A stretch of 35,486 bases of DNA from Bacillota bacterium (GCA_029778075.1 JAKORA010000171.1:1-35486); one strand, 5' to 3'; counted from the stretch's first letter, positions 1 through 9,102 are shown. Notes: generated from the sequence alone by a model not told the origin. Translations and numbers: made by a program.

Positions 1-305
1 ACAGCAAAGCGCTGCTTCCATAAAACGGTAACAGAGGGCTAAGCGAGAAAACTAATAAGCAACGACGGTAGACGTGTTTGCCGGGCCATCTTTAGCCCTC
101 GCTTCGCTGAACCTGCATGCTCAAGCTGCACATTCCGCTCGCCCCAACCTTGCGCCACCCTGTGGGACATGAAACCGGTTCTAAACGGAACTCTATTTTA
201 CTCCGTTTTTGTGACGGCAGGGTCGCCTTCGGCCTTTGCTTCACCGTGAACTTTTCGACTTCGCTGCATAAGTCGCTCCGCCAACAGCAAATTTTACCGC
301 TGCTT
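1..305 (+). repeat. Copy (with part of an adjacent copy) of a short noncoding repeat family also present at 15589-15971
   Basis: 216-291 (ggcagggtcgccttcggcctttgcttcaccgtgaacttttcgacttcgct...agtcgct...acagcaaat) closely matches 15886-15963. Bases 1-19 (acagcaaagcgctgcttcc) match the right terminus at 15954-15971 of the other copy. Confidence 0.7.
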
Positions 306-307
306 TG

Positions 308-345
308 AATAATTCCAGAATATGTCTGGAATTATTTTATTATAG
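308..345 (+). terminator. Hairpin, probable rho-independent terminator of an upstream gene
   Basis: Perfect 12-bp stem AATAATTCCAGA (308-319) / TCTGGAATTATT (325-336), 5-nt loop, then a T-rich tail ttattata. Confidence 0.55.
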
Positions 346-536
346 GGGCCAAAAGTATATTAAAGTATATTATTGCTCTGCTGTATACGGTTTTTAATTT
401 CGGGCAGCAGTAAGCTCCGCTCCCGTGTTATCCAAAGATGGCAAGAATTGGCTATATTGCTTCTTCCATATCTGAAGCAGTCATGTTATGATTATAAAAT
501 GAGTCTATTTTAAATCTAAATCAGGAGGGAAAGCTA

Positions 537-1496
537 TTGTTTAATGCAGATGAAGGGACAAAAATAACCGGCGAAGAGGAAATAGCAACCGGAGAAAAGA
601 AGGACAGAAGAAAGAGGTTAAAAATCGCTTATGATATTGCGATCATAGTGGCCCTTGCCGTACTGGTAACCATTATTTCACTGCGCTATGTAAAGCCGGA
701 CAGTGAGGTGGTAGCTACCGTAAACGGTGAAAATATTACCAAGGATGAACTTTACCAGGCTATGCTGACCGAAGGCGGGAGACAGGTTTTAGACCGTTTA
801 ATAACCAATCTGCTGATCCTGCAGGAAGGGAAAAGGCGGGGCATTACAGTAACCGATGAAGAAATTGATGCCAGGATCGAGAATCTTATCAACGCCAATT
901 TCTATGGTATGGCTGACTCTTTTTATCAAGCTCTGGAACAGTACGGTCTCACGGAGGAAAGCTTAAGGAAAGACATAAAAACAGAGTTGATTCTTCGAAA
1001 GATTGCCGGCGAACAAATTAATATCACTGATGAGGAAGTCCGGGAGTATTTTAAAACCAACCGGCAAAATTACAATATCCCTGAACAGGTTGAGGCACGC
1101 CATATCCTGGTTGACACCAGGGAAGAAGCTGAAGAAATACTCGAACTTTTAAAGAGCGGTAGGGATTTTGCCGAACTGGCCGGCGAATATTCCAAAGATA
1201 AGCTGTCTGCCGAACAGGGGGGTAATTTGGGCTTTTTCCAGAGGGGGGAAATGGTGACAGAATTTGAGGAGGCCGCTTTCAGTCTACCTTTAAATCAAGT
1301 GAGCGACCCGATAGAAACAATTTACGGGTTTCATATTATAGAAGTGCTCGACCGTAAGGCAGCAAAAGAGGTTGCTTTTGAAGAGGTTGAGGAAAAAGTA
1401 AGGGAAGCGCTGCTCGAAGAACAGACTATGGAGCAGATGAATAAACAGGCCAATTTGCTCAGAGAGCAGGCCAGCATTGAATATAAGCTGGATTAA
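537..1496 (+). CDS. Membrane-anchored parvulin-type peptidyl-prolyl cis-trans isomerase (PrsA/SurA-like)
   Basis: N-terminal TM segment; SurA_N-like region; parvulin motifs ARHILVDTREEAEEILELLKSGRDFAELAGEYSKD...GGNLGFFQRGEMVTEFEEAAFSL...PIETIYGFHIIEV. SD aggaggg upstream of a TTG start. Confidence 0.93.
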   Translation: MFNADEGTKITGEEEIATGEKKDRRKRLKIAYDIAIIVALAVLVTIISLRYVKPDSEVVATVNGENITKDELYQAMLTEGGRQVLDRLITNLLILQEGKRRGITVTDEEIDARIENLINANFYGMADSFYQALEQYGLTEESLRKDIKTELILRKIAGEQINITDEEVREYFKTNRQNYNIPEQVEARHILVDTREEAEEILELLKSGRDFAELAGEYSKDKLSAEQGGNLGFFQRGEMVTEFEEAAFSLPLNQVSDPIETIYGFHIIEVLDRKAAKEVAFEEVEEKVREALLEEQTMEQMNKQANLLREQASIEYKLD

Positions 1497-1580
1497 AATC
1501 GCCGGGGCACTGGGTACTATTCAAGATACCAAAGTTATACTATAATAGAAAAGGGAGGTTTTTTATAAGGAGGCTGGAGC

Positions 1581-1832
1581 ATGGTGCGTATAAGCGATTT
1601 GCGCGATCGGGATGTCATCAACGTTAATGACGGGAAAAGACTGGGCATTATCAACGATATTGATCTTGATATAGAGAACGGAAAGATTAAAGCTATCGTC
1701 CTGCCGGGACCGGGAGGCTTTATGGGCGTACTTGGCAGGAAAAATGATCTTATTATTCCCTGGGAAAAAATAAGAAAGATTGGGGTGGATACCATACTGG
1801 TGGATTATCCGGTGGAGTCCAATCTGGCCTAA
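1581..1832 (+). CDS. YlmC/YmxH family PRC-barrel (sporulation-associated) protein
   Basis: MVRISDLRDRDVINVNDGKRLGIINDIDLDIENGKIKAIVLPG... typical of YlmC/YmxH; SD aaggagg. Confidence 0.88.
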   Translation: MVRISDLRDRDVINVNDGKRLGIINDIDLDIENGKIKAIVLPGPGGFMGVLGRKNDLIIPWEKIRKIGVDTILVDYPVESNLA

Positions 1833-1886
1833 AGGTGAAGTGGCGGAAACGAAGAATTTTTTTCCGGGGGCAGAAAGGGTGGTTCT

Positions 1887-3728
1887 TTGGCGACCGATTT
1901 TTTCCCTTTTGAGGAAATCAGGAAAAGGGATGGGAGGGTTGTACCCTTCGATGCTGAAAAGATCACCCAGGCCATTTTTAAAGCCGCCAGGGCTGTAGGA
2001 GGGGAGAATTATTCCCTGGCCCGCGAGCTGACCACAGAGGTAATCGTTTACCTCAGCGAACAGAAGCTGTCCGGATTAATTCCTACGGTTGAAGAAATTC
2101 AGGATGCCGTAGAGAAAGTACTGATTGAAAAAGGACATGCCCGCACGGCGAAGGCCTATATTTTGTACCGGGCGAAAAGGACCCGTATCAGAGAAGCCAA
2201 GTCGGAGCTTATGGATGCGGTTAAAGAAATTTTACTGGAGGGGAATCGCAAGGAAGAGGAAGCCAGCTTTTCACCTGCCGAGAAGATGAACCGGATAGCG
2301 CTGGCCGCCAGCCAAAAATATTACCTTGACAATTTGCTCCCGCCGGAGATAGCTGCTGCTCATCAGGAGGGGAGTTTTTATATACATGGTCTGGGTTACT
2401 ACAGCAAAGCACTTGATTCGCTGCAAATCGATTTACAGCCTCTGCTTAGAAATGAGTTTGCTTCGGAGGAATTTCCTCCCGGAGATCTGCTGGCCGCTCT
2501 CCTCAGGATTTCTGCCATTTTACAGAAAAACAAAGACGATCTTTACGGTGAACAGGCTTTGCCTTATTTTGACCGTGTTGTTGGCCAGCTAATCCGAAGT
2601 ATTAAAAATAAACCGTCCAGGAAAGAGCTTTACAGGAACTTAAAAGAGATATTGGCGTATTGGGGGAAACTTTTCTGCACTTCAGCAGGAAATACTCCGC
2701 ATTGCAGCCTGCAACTGGGGCTTGATACTACTGAAGAGGGCAGGGAAATAGCAAGGGTTTTACTGGAGGAAAGTATAAAACGGCAGTGCCCCAAATTAGT
2801 GTTCATAATTAAAGAAGGAGTCAACCTGCGGGAAGGGGATCCCAATTACGATTTATACCAAACTGCACTGCGGGCAGCACTGCGCAGTGGGAATCCTTTT
2901 TTTGCTTTTCTGGATACCGACTATAACATCCCTTTTGGCGAAGAAGTTTGCTATTTCAGCAATGGGATGAGGATAGCCGGAAACAGGCATGGTCTCCCGG
3001 GAGGGATGAGACGAGGTAACATTGCTTCTTTGACCCTGAACCTGCCGCGCCTGGCACTGATTTCCCTGGAGCAGGAACTGTTTTTTGTAGAACTCGATCG
3101 CCTGTTGAGACTGGGAGTACGTCAACTCCTGCATCGTTTTGAAGTTCTTTCTTCTCTCAAATGCAAAGATCTCCCCTTTTTGATGGGCGAGAGACTTTAC
3201 CTGGGGAGTGAAAACCTGTCGTCGGAGGACAGCATTAAGGAATCCCTTAAAAACGGCATAATTTCCATAGGTTTTACCGGTTTGTCCGAAGCAGCCCGGG
3301 TTTTAACCGAAAGAAATCAGGAAAAGGAACTGGAATACGGGCTGGCTGTAAAAATAGCTGAACACATGTCCAGGCGTATTAAGTCCTTTGCCGACGAATA
3401 TGACCTTAATATTGTCCTTTGCGGTTCATCAGGCAGCGGCAGGTTGCAAGATCTCGTCGCTAAAGACCGGCAGGATTTTGGTTTGGTCAGAGGAGTAACG
3501 GATAAAGATTATTATTACAGTTCTTGTTTCGTTCTTTTTCAGGAAGACGAAGGCCTGGAAAAAAAGATTGCTCTGGAAGGAGAAATACATAGATGCTGCT
3601 CTGCCGGGTATGCTTCCAGGATGGTCTTGCTTCCGGGAATGGATGTGGAGGTGGCGGAGGAGATGGCCGCCAAGTTAATCGCGGCGGGGGTCGGTTTTAT
3701 TACTATAGCACCTTTAACGAAGGAGTAA
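1887..3728 (+). CDS. ATP-cone plus NrdD-like protein (anaerobic ribonucleotide reductase homologue, apparently lacking the glycyl-radical domain)
   Basis: N-terminal ATP-cone (IRKRDGRVVPFDAEKITQAIFKAARAVGG...VEEIQDAVEKVLIEKGHARTAKAYILYRAKR); NrdD-like RGNIASLTLNLPRLAL, IGFTGLSEAARVLT, VTDKDYYYSSCF, CSAGYASRMVLL. The protein ends at GVGFITIAPLTKE. Confidence 0.85.
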   Translation: MATDFFPFEEIRKRDGRVVPFDAEKITQAIFKAARAVGGENYSLARELTTEVIVYLSEQKLSGLIPTVEEIQDAVEKVLIEKGHARTAKAYILYRAKRTRIREAKSELMDAVKEILLEGNRKEEEASFSPAEKMNRIALAASQKYYLDNLLPPEIAAAHQEGSFYIHGLGYYSKALDSLQIDLQPLLRNEFASEEFPPGDLLAALLRISAILQKNKDDLYGEQALPYFDRVVGQLIRSIKNKPSRKELYRNLKEILAYWGKLFCTSAGNTPHCSLQLGLDTTEEGREIARVLLEESIKRQCPKLVFIIKEGVNLREGDPNYDLYQTALRAALRSGNPFFAFLDTDYNIPFGEEVCYFSNGMRIAGNRHGLPGGMRRGNIASLTLNLPRLALISLEQELFFVELDRLLRLGVRQLLHRFEVLSSLKCKDLPFLMGERLYLGSENLSSEDSIKESLKNGIISIGFTGLSEAARVLTERNQEKELEYGLAVKIAEHMSRRIKSFADEYDLNIVLCGSSGSGRLQDLVAKDRQDFGLVRGVTDKDYYYSSCFVLFQEDEGLEKKIALEGEIHRCCSAGYASRMVLLPGMDVEVAEEMAAKLIAAGVGFITIAPLTKE

Positions 3729-3732
3729 ACAG

Positions 3733-4548
3733 ATGAAGGAAAGCCCGGCTTTAATCGAAAAAGACGGAATAACCTTTTTTTTATATCCACGGTGGGAGAA
3801 GGAGGGCCTGGTGGGGCATGGTTTCTCCACCCGTCTCGGCGGACTGAGCCGGGGGGTATTTGCTTCCCTTAACCTGGGGTTGAAAGGAGGGGACAGCCCT
3901 GAAACTGTCGGTAAAAACCGGCAGAGATTTCTGGGAATCTGGGGAAAAGAAGAGAAGGATCTTTATTATGGAGAGCAGGTTCACGGTAAAGAAGTCTTTC
4001 TGGTAGACAGATTATTTTTAAGCAAAGGCACTAGAGAAATTCCGGGAACGGACGCCCTGATTACATCTGAACCGCAGGTTTTGCTGGGGGCTTTTTCTGC
4101 GGACTGTCTGCTGGCTTTTTTCCTGGATCCCGGAACGCCGGCCATCGGTGTGGCGCATGCAGGGTGGCGGGGCACATTTTCCGGTATCCTGTCCGGTGTG
4201 GTGGAGGCGATGAACAAATCATTCGGCAGTGAGCCGGGTTCCCTGGAGGTTTTAATGTCCCCTTCCATTGGACCCTGTTGTTACGAGGTTGGAGAGGATG
4301 TCATGGATATTGCTGCTGCTTCCCGCTGGGGCCGTGAAGCAGTTTTTTATCCGGGGAGAAGACCGGGACACCGTTTCCTGGATTTGCAAAAAACCAACAG
4401 TAATATCCTTTGTAAAGTGGGAGTCTGCCCTTTTAATATCATTACAAACGAATTTTGCACATGTTGCCGCCCCGATCTTTTTTACTCCTACCGGGGCGCT
4501 AAAAGAGGGGCAACTGGAAGTCATATGGGTATAATTTTTCTAAGGTGA
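3733..4548 (+). CDS. pgeF: PgeF/YfiH-type laccase-domain protein (purine nucleoside phosphorylase / peptidoglycan editing factor family)
   Basis: GFSTRLGGLSRG, ADCLLAFFLDPGTPAIGVAHAGWRGT, SPSIGPCCYEVGEDV, CTCCRPDLFYSYR. Confidence 0.93.
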   Translation: MKESPALIEKDGITFFLYPRWEKEGLVGHGFSTRLGGLSRGVFASLNLGLKGGDSPETVGKNRQRFLGIWGKEEKDLYYGEQVHGKEVFLVDRLFLSKGTREIPGTDALITSEPQVLLGAFSADCLLAFFLDPGTPAIGVAHAGWRGTFSGILSGVVEAMNKSFGSEPGSLEVLMSPSIGPCCYEVGEDVMDIAAASRWGREAVFYPGRRPGHRFLDLQKTNSNILCKVGVCPFNIITNEFCTCCRPDLFYSYRGAKRGATGSHMGIIFLR

Positions 4549-5669
4549 ATATTATGGAGCAAAAAAGGGCAAAACGAGAGCATTTAAAGGTCCTTGAGGG
4601 TATGGGCACGGCTGTCCAGCGCACCGCAGGGGCCGGGAAAAAAAACATCTACTTTCTACTGTTGTTTCTGTCCCTTTTTTTGCTGGTTCAGATCTTATGC
4701 GGCTGGATTTGGGGGGGCGCTGGTCAGGACACCATTAATACGGTGCTGGCCAGTGAAGGCACAACCGATGTTTCCTTTCCTGCAGGAGGAATAATTACCT
4801 TCTCAGAGAAAGTAGTTCTCGCTCCATGTTCCGGTTTTGTGTATTATAAAGTTACAGGGGGCGAAAGGGTTCCTGTCGGTAAAGAGTTGGCCAGTATTAC
4901 AGATTTTCCTCTGAAAAAGGCAGAAAGTGAGGGGGACGAGAGCCCGGATTCGGAATATTTCCTGCGCGTTAAGGATTGGTTGCTGGGAGAAACAGATGAA
5001 GAGCCAACCGATTTCTTTCCGGTGAATAATAAAGAGATGAAAATAATAGCACCGCTGCCCGGGCTGGTTCACTTAAAGATGGACGGCTTTGAAATATTCG
5101 GCCCGAATTCACGTTTCCCATACCTGACATCGGAGGAATTTGCGGAAAAGGGAACGGAAGAAAGGCTTTTAAGTTCAGGAGAAAGGGTTTTGCGCTCTAC
5201 GCCTCTGTTAAAGCTAATCGATAATTATTACTGGTATTACAGTGCTGTTTTACCGCCGGAACTCGGACGATTATTGCCGGAAAGCCAGCAGGAGAACAAA
5301 TTATTTTTTTCCTTTGCTCCTGATATACCTGTACAGGGCCGGAAGGTGGAAGCCAGGGAAAGGGATGACGGGACACTGGAGATTACTTGGTGTATTGATC
5401 GTGAATTGCCGGGTCTTTACGAGCAGCGCTGGAACAACGTTGAGATTGTATATAAAAAATTAGAGGGTGCTCTTATTCCCAAAAGCGCCCTTGTGCAAAA
5501 AGAGGATAAAAAGGGTGTTTACGTTGTAGAGGAAGGGGTCATAAATTTTCGGGAAGTAATAGTCCTGACAGAGAGAGAAAATGATTATCTGGTCAAGAAT
5601 CTGGAGATTTATGAAAGAGTGGTTGCGAAGCCGGAAAACGTTAGGGAGGGACAGAGTTTCTTCTGGTGA
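4545..5669 (+). CDS. HlyD-like / membrane-fusion-type protein with one TM segment
   Basis: N-terminal TM (IYFLLLFLSLFLLVQILCGWIWGG); two lipoyl-like half motifs (VVLAPCSGFVYYKVTGGERVPVGKELASI and IIAPLPGLVHLKMDGFE); C-terminal IPKSALVQKEDKKGVYVVEEGVINFREVIVL typical of adaptor proteins. 4-nt overlap with pgeF. Confidence 0.65.
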   Translation: MNIMEQKRAKREHLKVLEGMGTAVQRTAGAGKKNIYFLLLFLSLFLLVQILCGWIWGGAGQDTINTVLASEGTTDVSFPAGGIITFSEKVVLAPCSGFVYYKVTGGERVPVGKELASITDFPLKKAESEGDESPDSEYFLRVKDWLLGETDEEPTDFFPVNNKEMKIIAPLPGLVHLKMDGFEIFGPNSRFPYLTSEEFAEKGTEERLLSSGERVLRSTPLLKLIDNYYWYYSAVLPPELGRLLPESQQENKLFFSFAPDIPVQGRKVEARERDDGTLEITWCIDRELPGLYEQRWNNVEIVYKKLEGALIPKSALVQKEDKKGVYVVEEGVINFREVIVLTERENDYLVKNLEIYERVVAKPENVREGQSFFW

Positions 5670-5685
5670 CAGGAGGTAAATCGGG

Positions 5686-6381
5686 ATGACTGACGTTTCC
5701 ATGCTTAAGGAAAACCTGAATAAGATAAATGAACGTCTACGCAGAGCCGCAGCTAAAAGAGGGGTTTCTCCGGAAGAAATCACGCTGGTGGCTGTTACCA
5801 AAACTGTGCCAACAGAGACAATCAACGCGGCACATCAGCTGGGAATCAACAATTTCGGAGAAAACCGGGTCCAGGAGGCTTTAAGCAAAATTGATTTTTT
5901 ACCGGGCGGCATTCGCCTGCATTTTATCGGTCACCTGCAGAGCAATAAAGTAAGGCATGTAGTGCCTGTCTTTGATCTTATTCATTCCCTGGATAGTATT
6001 AAACTGGCCGGTGTTATCCAGAAGGAAGGGGAAAAAAGAGATAAAAAAGTCAATGTTCTCCTGCAGGTAAATATCGGTGATGAGAAGAGCAAATTTGGCT
6101 TTAAGCGGGAAGAGGTGGAAGACGCCCTGGTAGAGCTGGCTACCTACCGCAACCTGAAGGTGCTGGGTTTAATGACGGTGGCTCCCTTTTTACCCGATCC
6201 GGAAGAAGTGAGGCCATATTTCCGCCTGCTCTACCAGCTGTTTAAAAGCATAAAGATTCCGGGGATAGAAATGAAGTATCTTTCCATGGGGATGAGCAAC
6301 GATTTTGAAGTGGCCGTGGAGGAGGGCGCCAATATGGTTCGTTTGGGAACTGCCCTTTTCGGCGATAGACTGAAAAAATGA
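5686..6381 (+). CDS. yggS: YggS/YlmE family PLP homeostasis protein
   Basis: TLVAVTKTVPTETINAAHQLGINNFGENRVQEAL, LHFIGHLQSNKVRHV, LSMGMSNDFEVAVEEGANMVRLGTALFG. Confidence 0.96.
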   Translation: MTDVSMLKENLNKINERLRRAAAKRGVSPEEITLVAVTKTVPTETINAAHQLGINNFGENRVQEALSKIDFLPGGIRLHFIGHLQSNKVRHVVPVFDLIHSLDSIKLAGVIQKEGEKRDKKVNVLLQVNIGDEKSKFGFKREEVEDALVELATYRNLKVLGLMTVAPFLPDPEEVRPYFRLLYQLFKSIKIPGIEMKYLSMGMSNDFEVAVEEGANMVRLGTALFGDRLKK

Positions 6382-6394
6382 AAGGGATGATAGG

Positions 6395-6829
6395 GTGAAC
6401 TTCTGGGAAAAGCTGTTACATTCTCTTGGTTTGCTGGAAGAGGAGGAGGATGAGCCGCAAGGACGTAGTTTTACACGGAAATCCTTCAAAAAGGGGAAAG
6501 TATTGGAATTTCCAGCTCAAGAAACAGGTTACCGTCTTATTTTAAGTAATCCGGCAGGTTTTTCCGAGGTTGAGGAGATTGGCAGCCATTTAAAGAACAA
6601 AAGGCCTGTTGTTGTCAATCTCGAGGAGGTGGAAACGAGTGAGGCAAAAAGGATTATTGATTTCCTAAGCGGGGTAATATTTGCTTTGAATGGCAGCTCT
6701 CAAAAAATTAACAACAGTATTTTTGTTTTTGTGCCCCATGGAGTGACTCTGAATTCGCTCCAGCATAAGGAATTTACTGAACGGGATCTTCTCATTTTGC
6801 GGGGGACGGAAAGGAACTTTGAGGAGTAG
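6395..6829 (+). CDS. sepF: Cell division protein SepF
   Basis: Position downstream of yggS/ylmE; RPVVVNLEEVETSEAKRIIDFLSGVIFALNGSSQKINNSIFVFVPHGVTL. Confidence 0.95.
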   Translation: MNFWEKLLHSLGLLEEEEDEPQGRSFTRKSFKKGKVLEFPAQETGYRLILSNPAGFSEVEEIGSHLKNKRPVVVNLEEVETSEAKRIIDFLSGVIFALNGSSQKINNSIFVFVPHGVTLNSLQHKEFTERDLLILRGTERNFEE

Positions 6830-6967
6830 ACCGGCTTTAACGCTCTACAATTTTTCAATAGCCGCAGCTACAGGGGTTGACCTTAAAGGGAAGAATGTAT
6901 AAACTAAAAGAAACTGCCCGGAAAACGGGTTCCATCCTTTTCGGTTGCCAAACAAGAGGTATCAATT

Positions 6968-7249
6968 ATGCTATTTCTTAGAAATATCGTCAATGCTTTC
7001 TTCGATATCCTTTATTTCTTAATTTTGGTGCGCATTATTTTTAGTTTTTTACCTGTTAGCCCGTACGGCAGCCCGCTAATCTACAATATTGTGCAGTTTA
7101 TCCGCCAGCTTACAGAACCTTTCCTGGCGCCTTTCCGCAGGCTGGTGCCTCCGTTGGGAATTGGCGGTGGGGGTTACATAGATCTTTCGCCAATTCTGGC
7201 TATTGTCATTTTGAATTTATTACGCCGTCTTATACTGGCGCTGTTATGA
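6968..7249 (+). CDS. YggT family integral membrane protein
   Basis: Short hydrophobic protein with LTEPFLAPFRRLVPPLGIGGGGYIDLSPILAIVIL between sepF and ylmH. Confidence 0.93.
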   Translation: MLFLRNIVNAFFDILYFLILVRIIFSFLPVSPYGSPLIYNIVQFIRQLTEPFLAPFRRLVPPLGIGGGGYIDLSPILAIVILNLLRRLILALL

Positions 7250-7256
7250 TTTCGAT

Positions 7257-8069
7257 TTGCAGTGGGTGTGGCAGATGTTAAAAGAGAGACAATCCTTTAA
7301 TTATCCTTTGCCTACCGAAAAAAAATGGGCCGCCCGCTTCCAGTCTCTGCTGGAAAAAGTTGAGGAGCTAAAGGCTGAACAGTGGACACCTTTTGTTGAT
7401 CCCAGGCAGCAGCAGATTGCCAGGGATTTACTGCACCACTTCCCCGGTATCAAGTGTTCCTTTTTCGGAGGGTACCCTGAAGCAGAGAGAGTAAGGATCG
7501 GCCTCCGTCCCCTTTCCCTGCCCGGAGGGCTTGAGGGGGAAGCAGTCGGCTGCCTTTCTGTAAGAGGCAACTATCCCGAGGGAGTGTTAACGCACAGGGA
7601 TTTTTTGGGGGCACTGATGGGGCTGGGTATTAAACGGGAAATGGTCGGGGATATCATCTACCGGGGAGGAGAAAAGGCCTTTATCTTCCTGGTAAAGGAT
7701 CTGCTCCCTTTTGTAAAAGCAAATTTACAGAGGGCGGGGCGTTATGCCCTGGAAGTCGAAGAAATTGAGCCGGAGGCGTTGACGTCGGAGTTCGCGCCCA
7801 GGCGTGTTAAAGAGATAAGAGGGACGGTTGCCTCCATGAGGCTTGATGCTGTTGCCGGCTTGGGCTTTGGAATATCACGTTCCAAAATTGCTCCCCTGAT
7901 TAAAGGTGAACAGGTCAAGGTGAACTACCAGATAGTAAAGCAGCCTTCCCGGATGGTTAAAGAAGGAGATGTCATTTCCATGGCAGGAAGGGGAAGGATT
8001 GAGGTGGTTGAAAAAAAGGGTGAAAGCCGTAAAGGGAGGACACATTTGCTGCTGTTTAGAATAATTTAA
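7257..8069 (+). CDS. YlmH-type RNA-binding protein with C-terminal S4 domain
   Basis: S4-like RLDAVAGLGFGISRSKIAPLIKGEQVKVNYQIVKQPSRMVKEGDVISMAGRGRIEV; conserved ylmH position. Confidence 0.93.
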   Translation: MQWVWQMLKERQSFNYPLPTEKKWAARFQSLLEKVEELKAEQWTPFVDPRQQQIARDLLHHFPGIKCSFFGGYPEAERVRIGLRPLSLPGGLEGEAVGCLSVRGNYPEGVLTHRDFLGALMGLGIKREMVGDIIYRGGEKAFIFLVKDLLPFVKANLQRAGRYALEVEEIEPEALTSEFAPRRVKEIRGTVASMRLDAVAGLGFGISRSKIAPLIKGEQVKVNYQIVKQPSRMVKEGDVISMAGRGRIEVVEKKGESRKGRTHLLLFRII

Positions 8070-8160
8070 TGTTACCTTATTTATAAAGATAGCAGGAAAA
8101 TAAAGATAATTGTCGAAAATTTCAAGGAACCGGAAAACACTTGCAGGAAGGAGGGGGACC

Positions 8161-8652
8161 GTGAGCCTAACACCCATGGATATTCAGAATAAGGAATTTG
8201 AAAGAGCGTTTCGGGGTTACAAACAGGAAGATGTCGATGAATTTCTGGAGAGCGTAGCCAAGGACTATGAACTGGTAGTAAAAGAAAAAATGAGCCTGGA
8301 AGAAAAGATACAGATACTCGAAGAAAAGCTGGAGCAGTATCAAAAGCTGGAAAACACCTTACATAATTCCATTATTGTAGCCCAGGAAGCAGCGGAGGAT
8401 GTCAAGCGCAACGCCAACAAGGAAGCAGAGTTAATCCGCAAGGAGGCGGAGAAAGAAGCGCAACGAATAGTCGAAGAAGCCCGTTACAAAGCCAGCCGCA
8501 TACTGGCCGAACATGAAGAGGTCTATAAGCAGGCTCAAATCTTTAAGCTCCGTTTTCGTGCCTTTATAGAAGCACAGCTGGCTTCGCTGGAACTGGAAGA
8601 CTGGCTCCAGGTGGACAACGAGGAAGAGCATGAAGCCAGGGATATAGGTTAG
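8161..8652 (+). CDS. divIVA: DivIVA domain protein
   Basis: MSLTPMDIQNKEFERAFRGYKQEDVDEFLESVAKDYE plus coiled coil. GTG start at 8161 with SD aggaggggg preferred over the ORF-track start at 8110. Confidence 0.95.
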   Translation: MSLTPMDIQNKEFERAFRGYKQEDVDEFLESVAKDYELVVKEKMSLEEKIQILEEKLEQYQKLENTLHNSIIVAQEAAEDVKRNANKEAELIRKEAEKEAQRIVEEARYKASRILAEHEEVYKQAQIFKLRFRAFIEAQLASLELEDWLQVDNEEEHEARDIG

Positions 8653-8787
8653 GACCCTAATCATGGTTCTGCCTGGCACTTCTCCGGTCATGTTTACATA
8701 AAGTGGAACTGTTTCTGTAGTTGTATCTTTCAGGAGAATATGGATAAAATATATTTTATAACTTCAGCGTATATACCAAAAAGGCTA

Positions 8788-9047
8788 TGAACGGGAGAGT
8801 AGACAAGGTTTGCGAGCCTTTGCAAGCGAGCCGGGCAAGGTGAGAGACCGGCAAGGCGTCCTGTTCGAAGATCACCCGGGAGCCCTTTCTTCCAAAGTTG
8901 CAGCGTATGAGCTGCAATCAGTAGAGGGAAGCGTTGTATGGCTGCGTTAAAGCCAAAAGGGGTTACAGTTCGCACGGTGAGCTGGAACAACTAGGGTGGT
9001 ACCGCGGGAAAATCTCGTCCCTGAAAAAGACGGGATTTTTATTTTTT
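8788..9047 (+). promoter_or_regulatory. T-box leader (tRNA-Ile type) upstream of ileS
   Basis: T-box core gaacaactagggtggtaccgcgg at 8984-9008; GA-motif gggagagtag near 8794; candidate specifier ATC at 8871-8873 followed by A and CCCG, which pairs with CGGG at the base of stem I; terminator hairpin follows. Confidence 0.93.
9011..9047 (+). terminator. T-box attenuator terminator
   Basis: aatctcgtc (9011-9019) / gacgggatt (9029-9037) stem with one G-U pair, followed by tttttattttttatg. Confidence 0.85.
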
Positions 9048-9102
9048 ATGTTATTATAGTATAGTGAGAGTATAGCAAGCTAAGGAGGTTAGAGTCTGTT
9101 CT

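Noticed and set aside
117-308. 63-aa ORF at the left edge
   Set aside because: Falls in the repeat copy, lacks an SD, and its frame is not maintained in the other copy.
352-372. Tandem aaagtatatt aaagtatatt considered as a CRISPR/operator repeat
   Set aside because: Only two units in AT-rich sequence; no spacer structure and no associated genes.
8161-8652. Repetitive Glu/Ala/Lys codons as a tandem repeat
   Set aside because: Explained by the coiled-coil composition of DivIVA.
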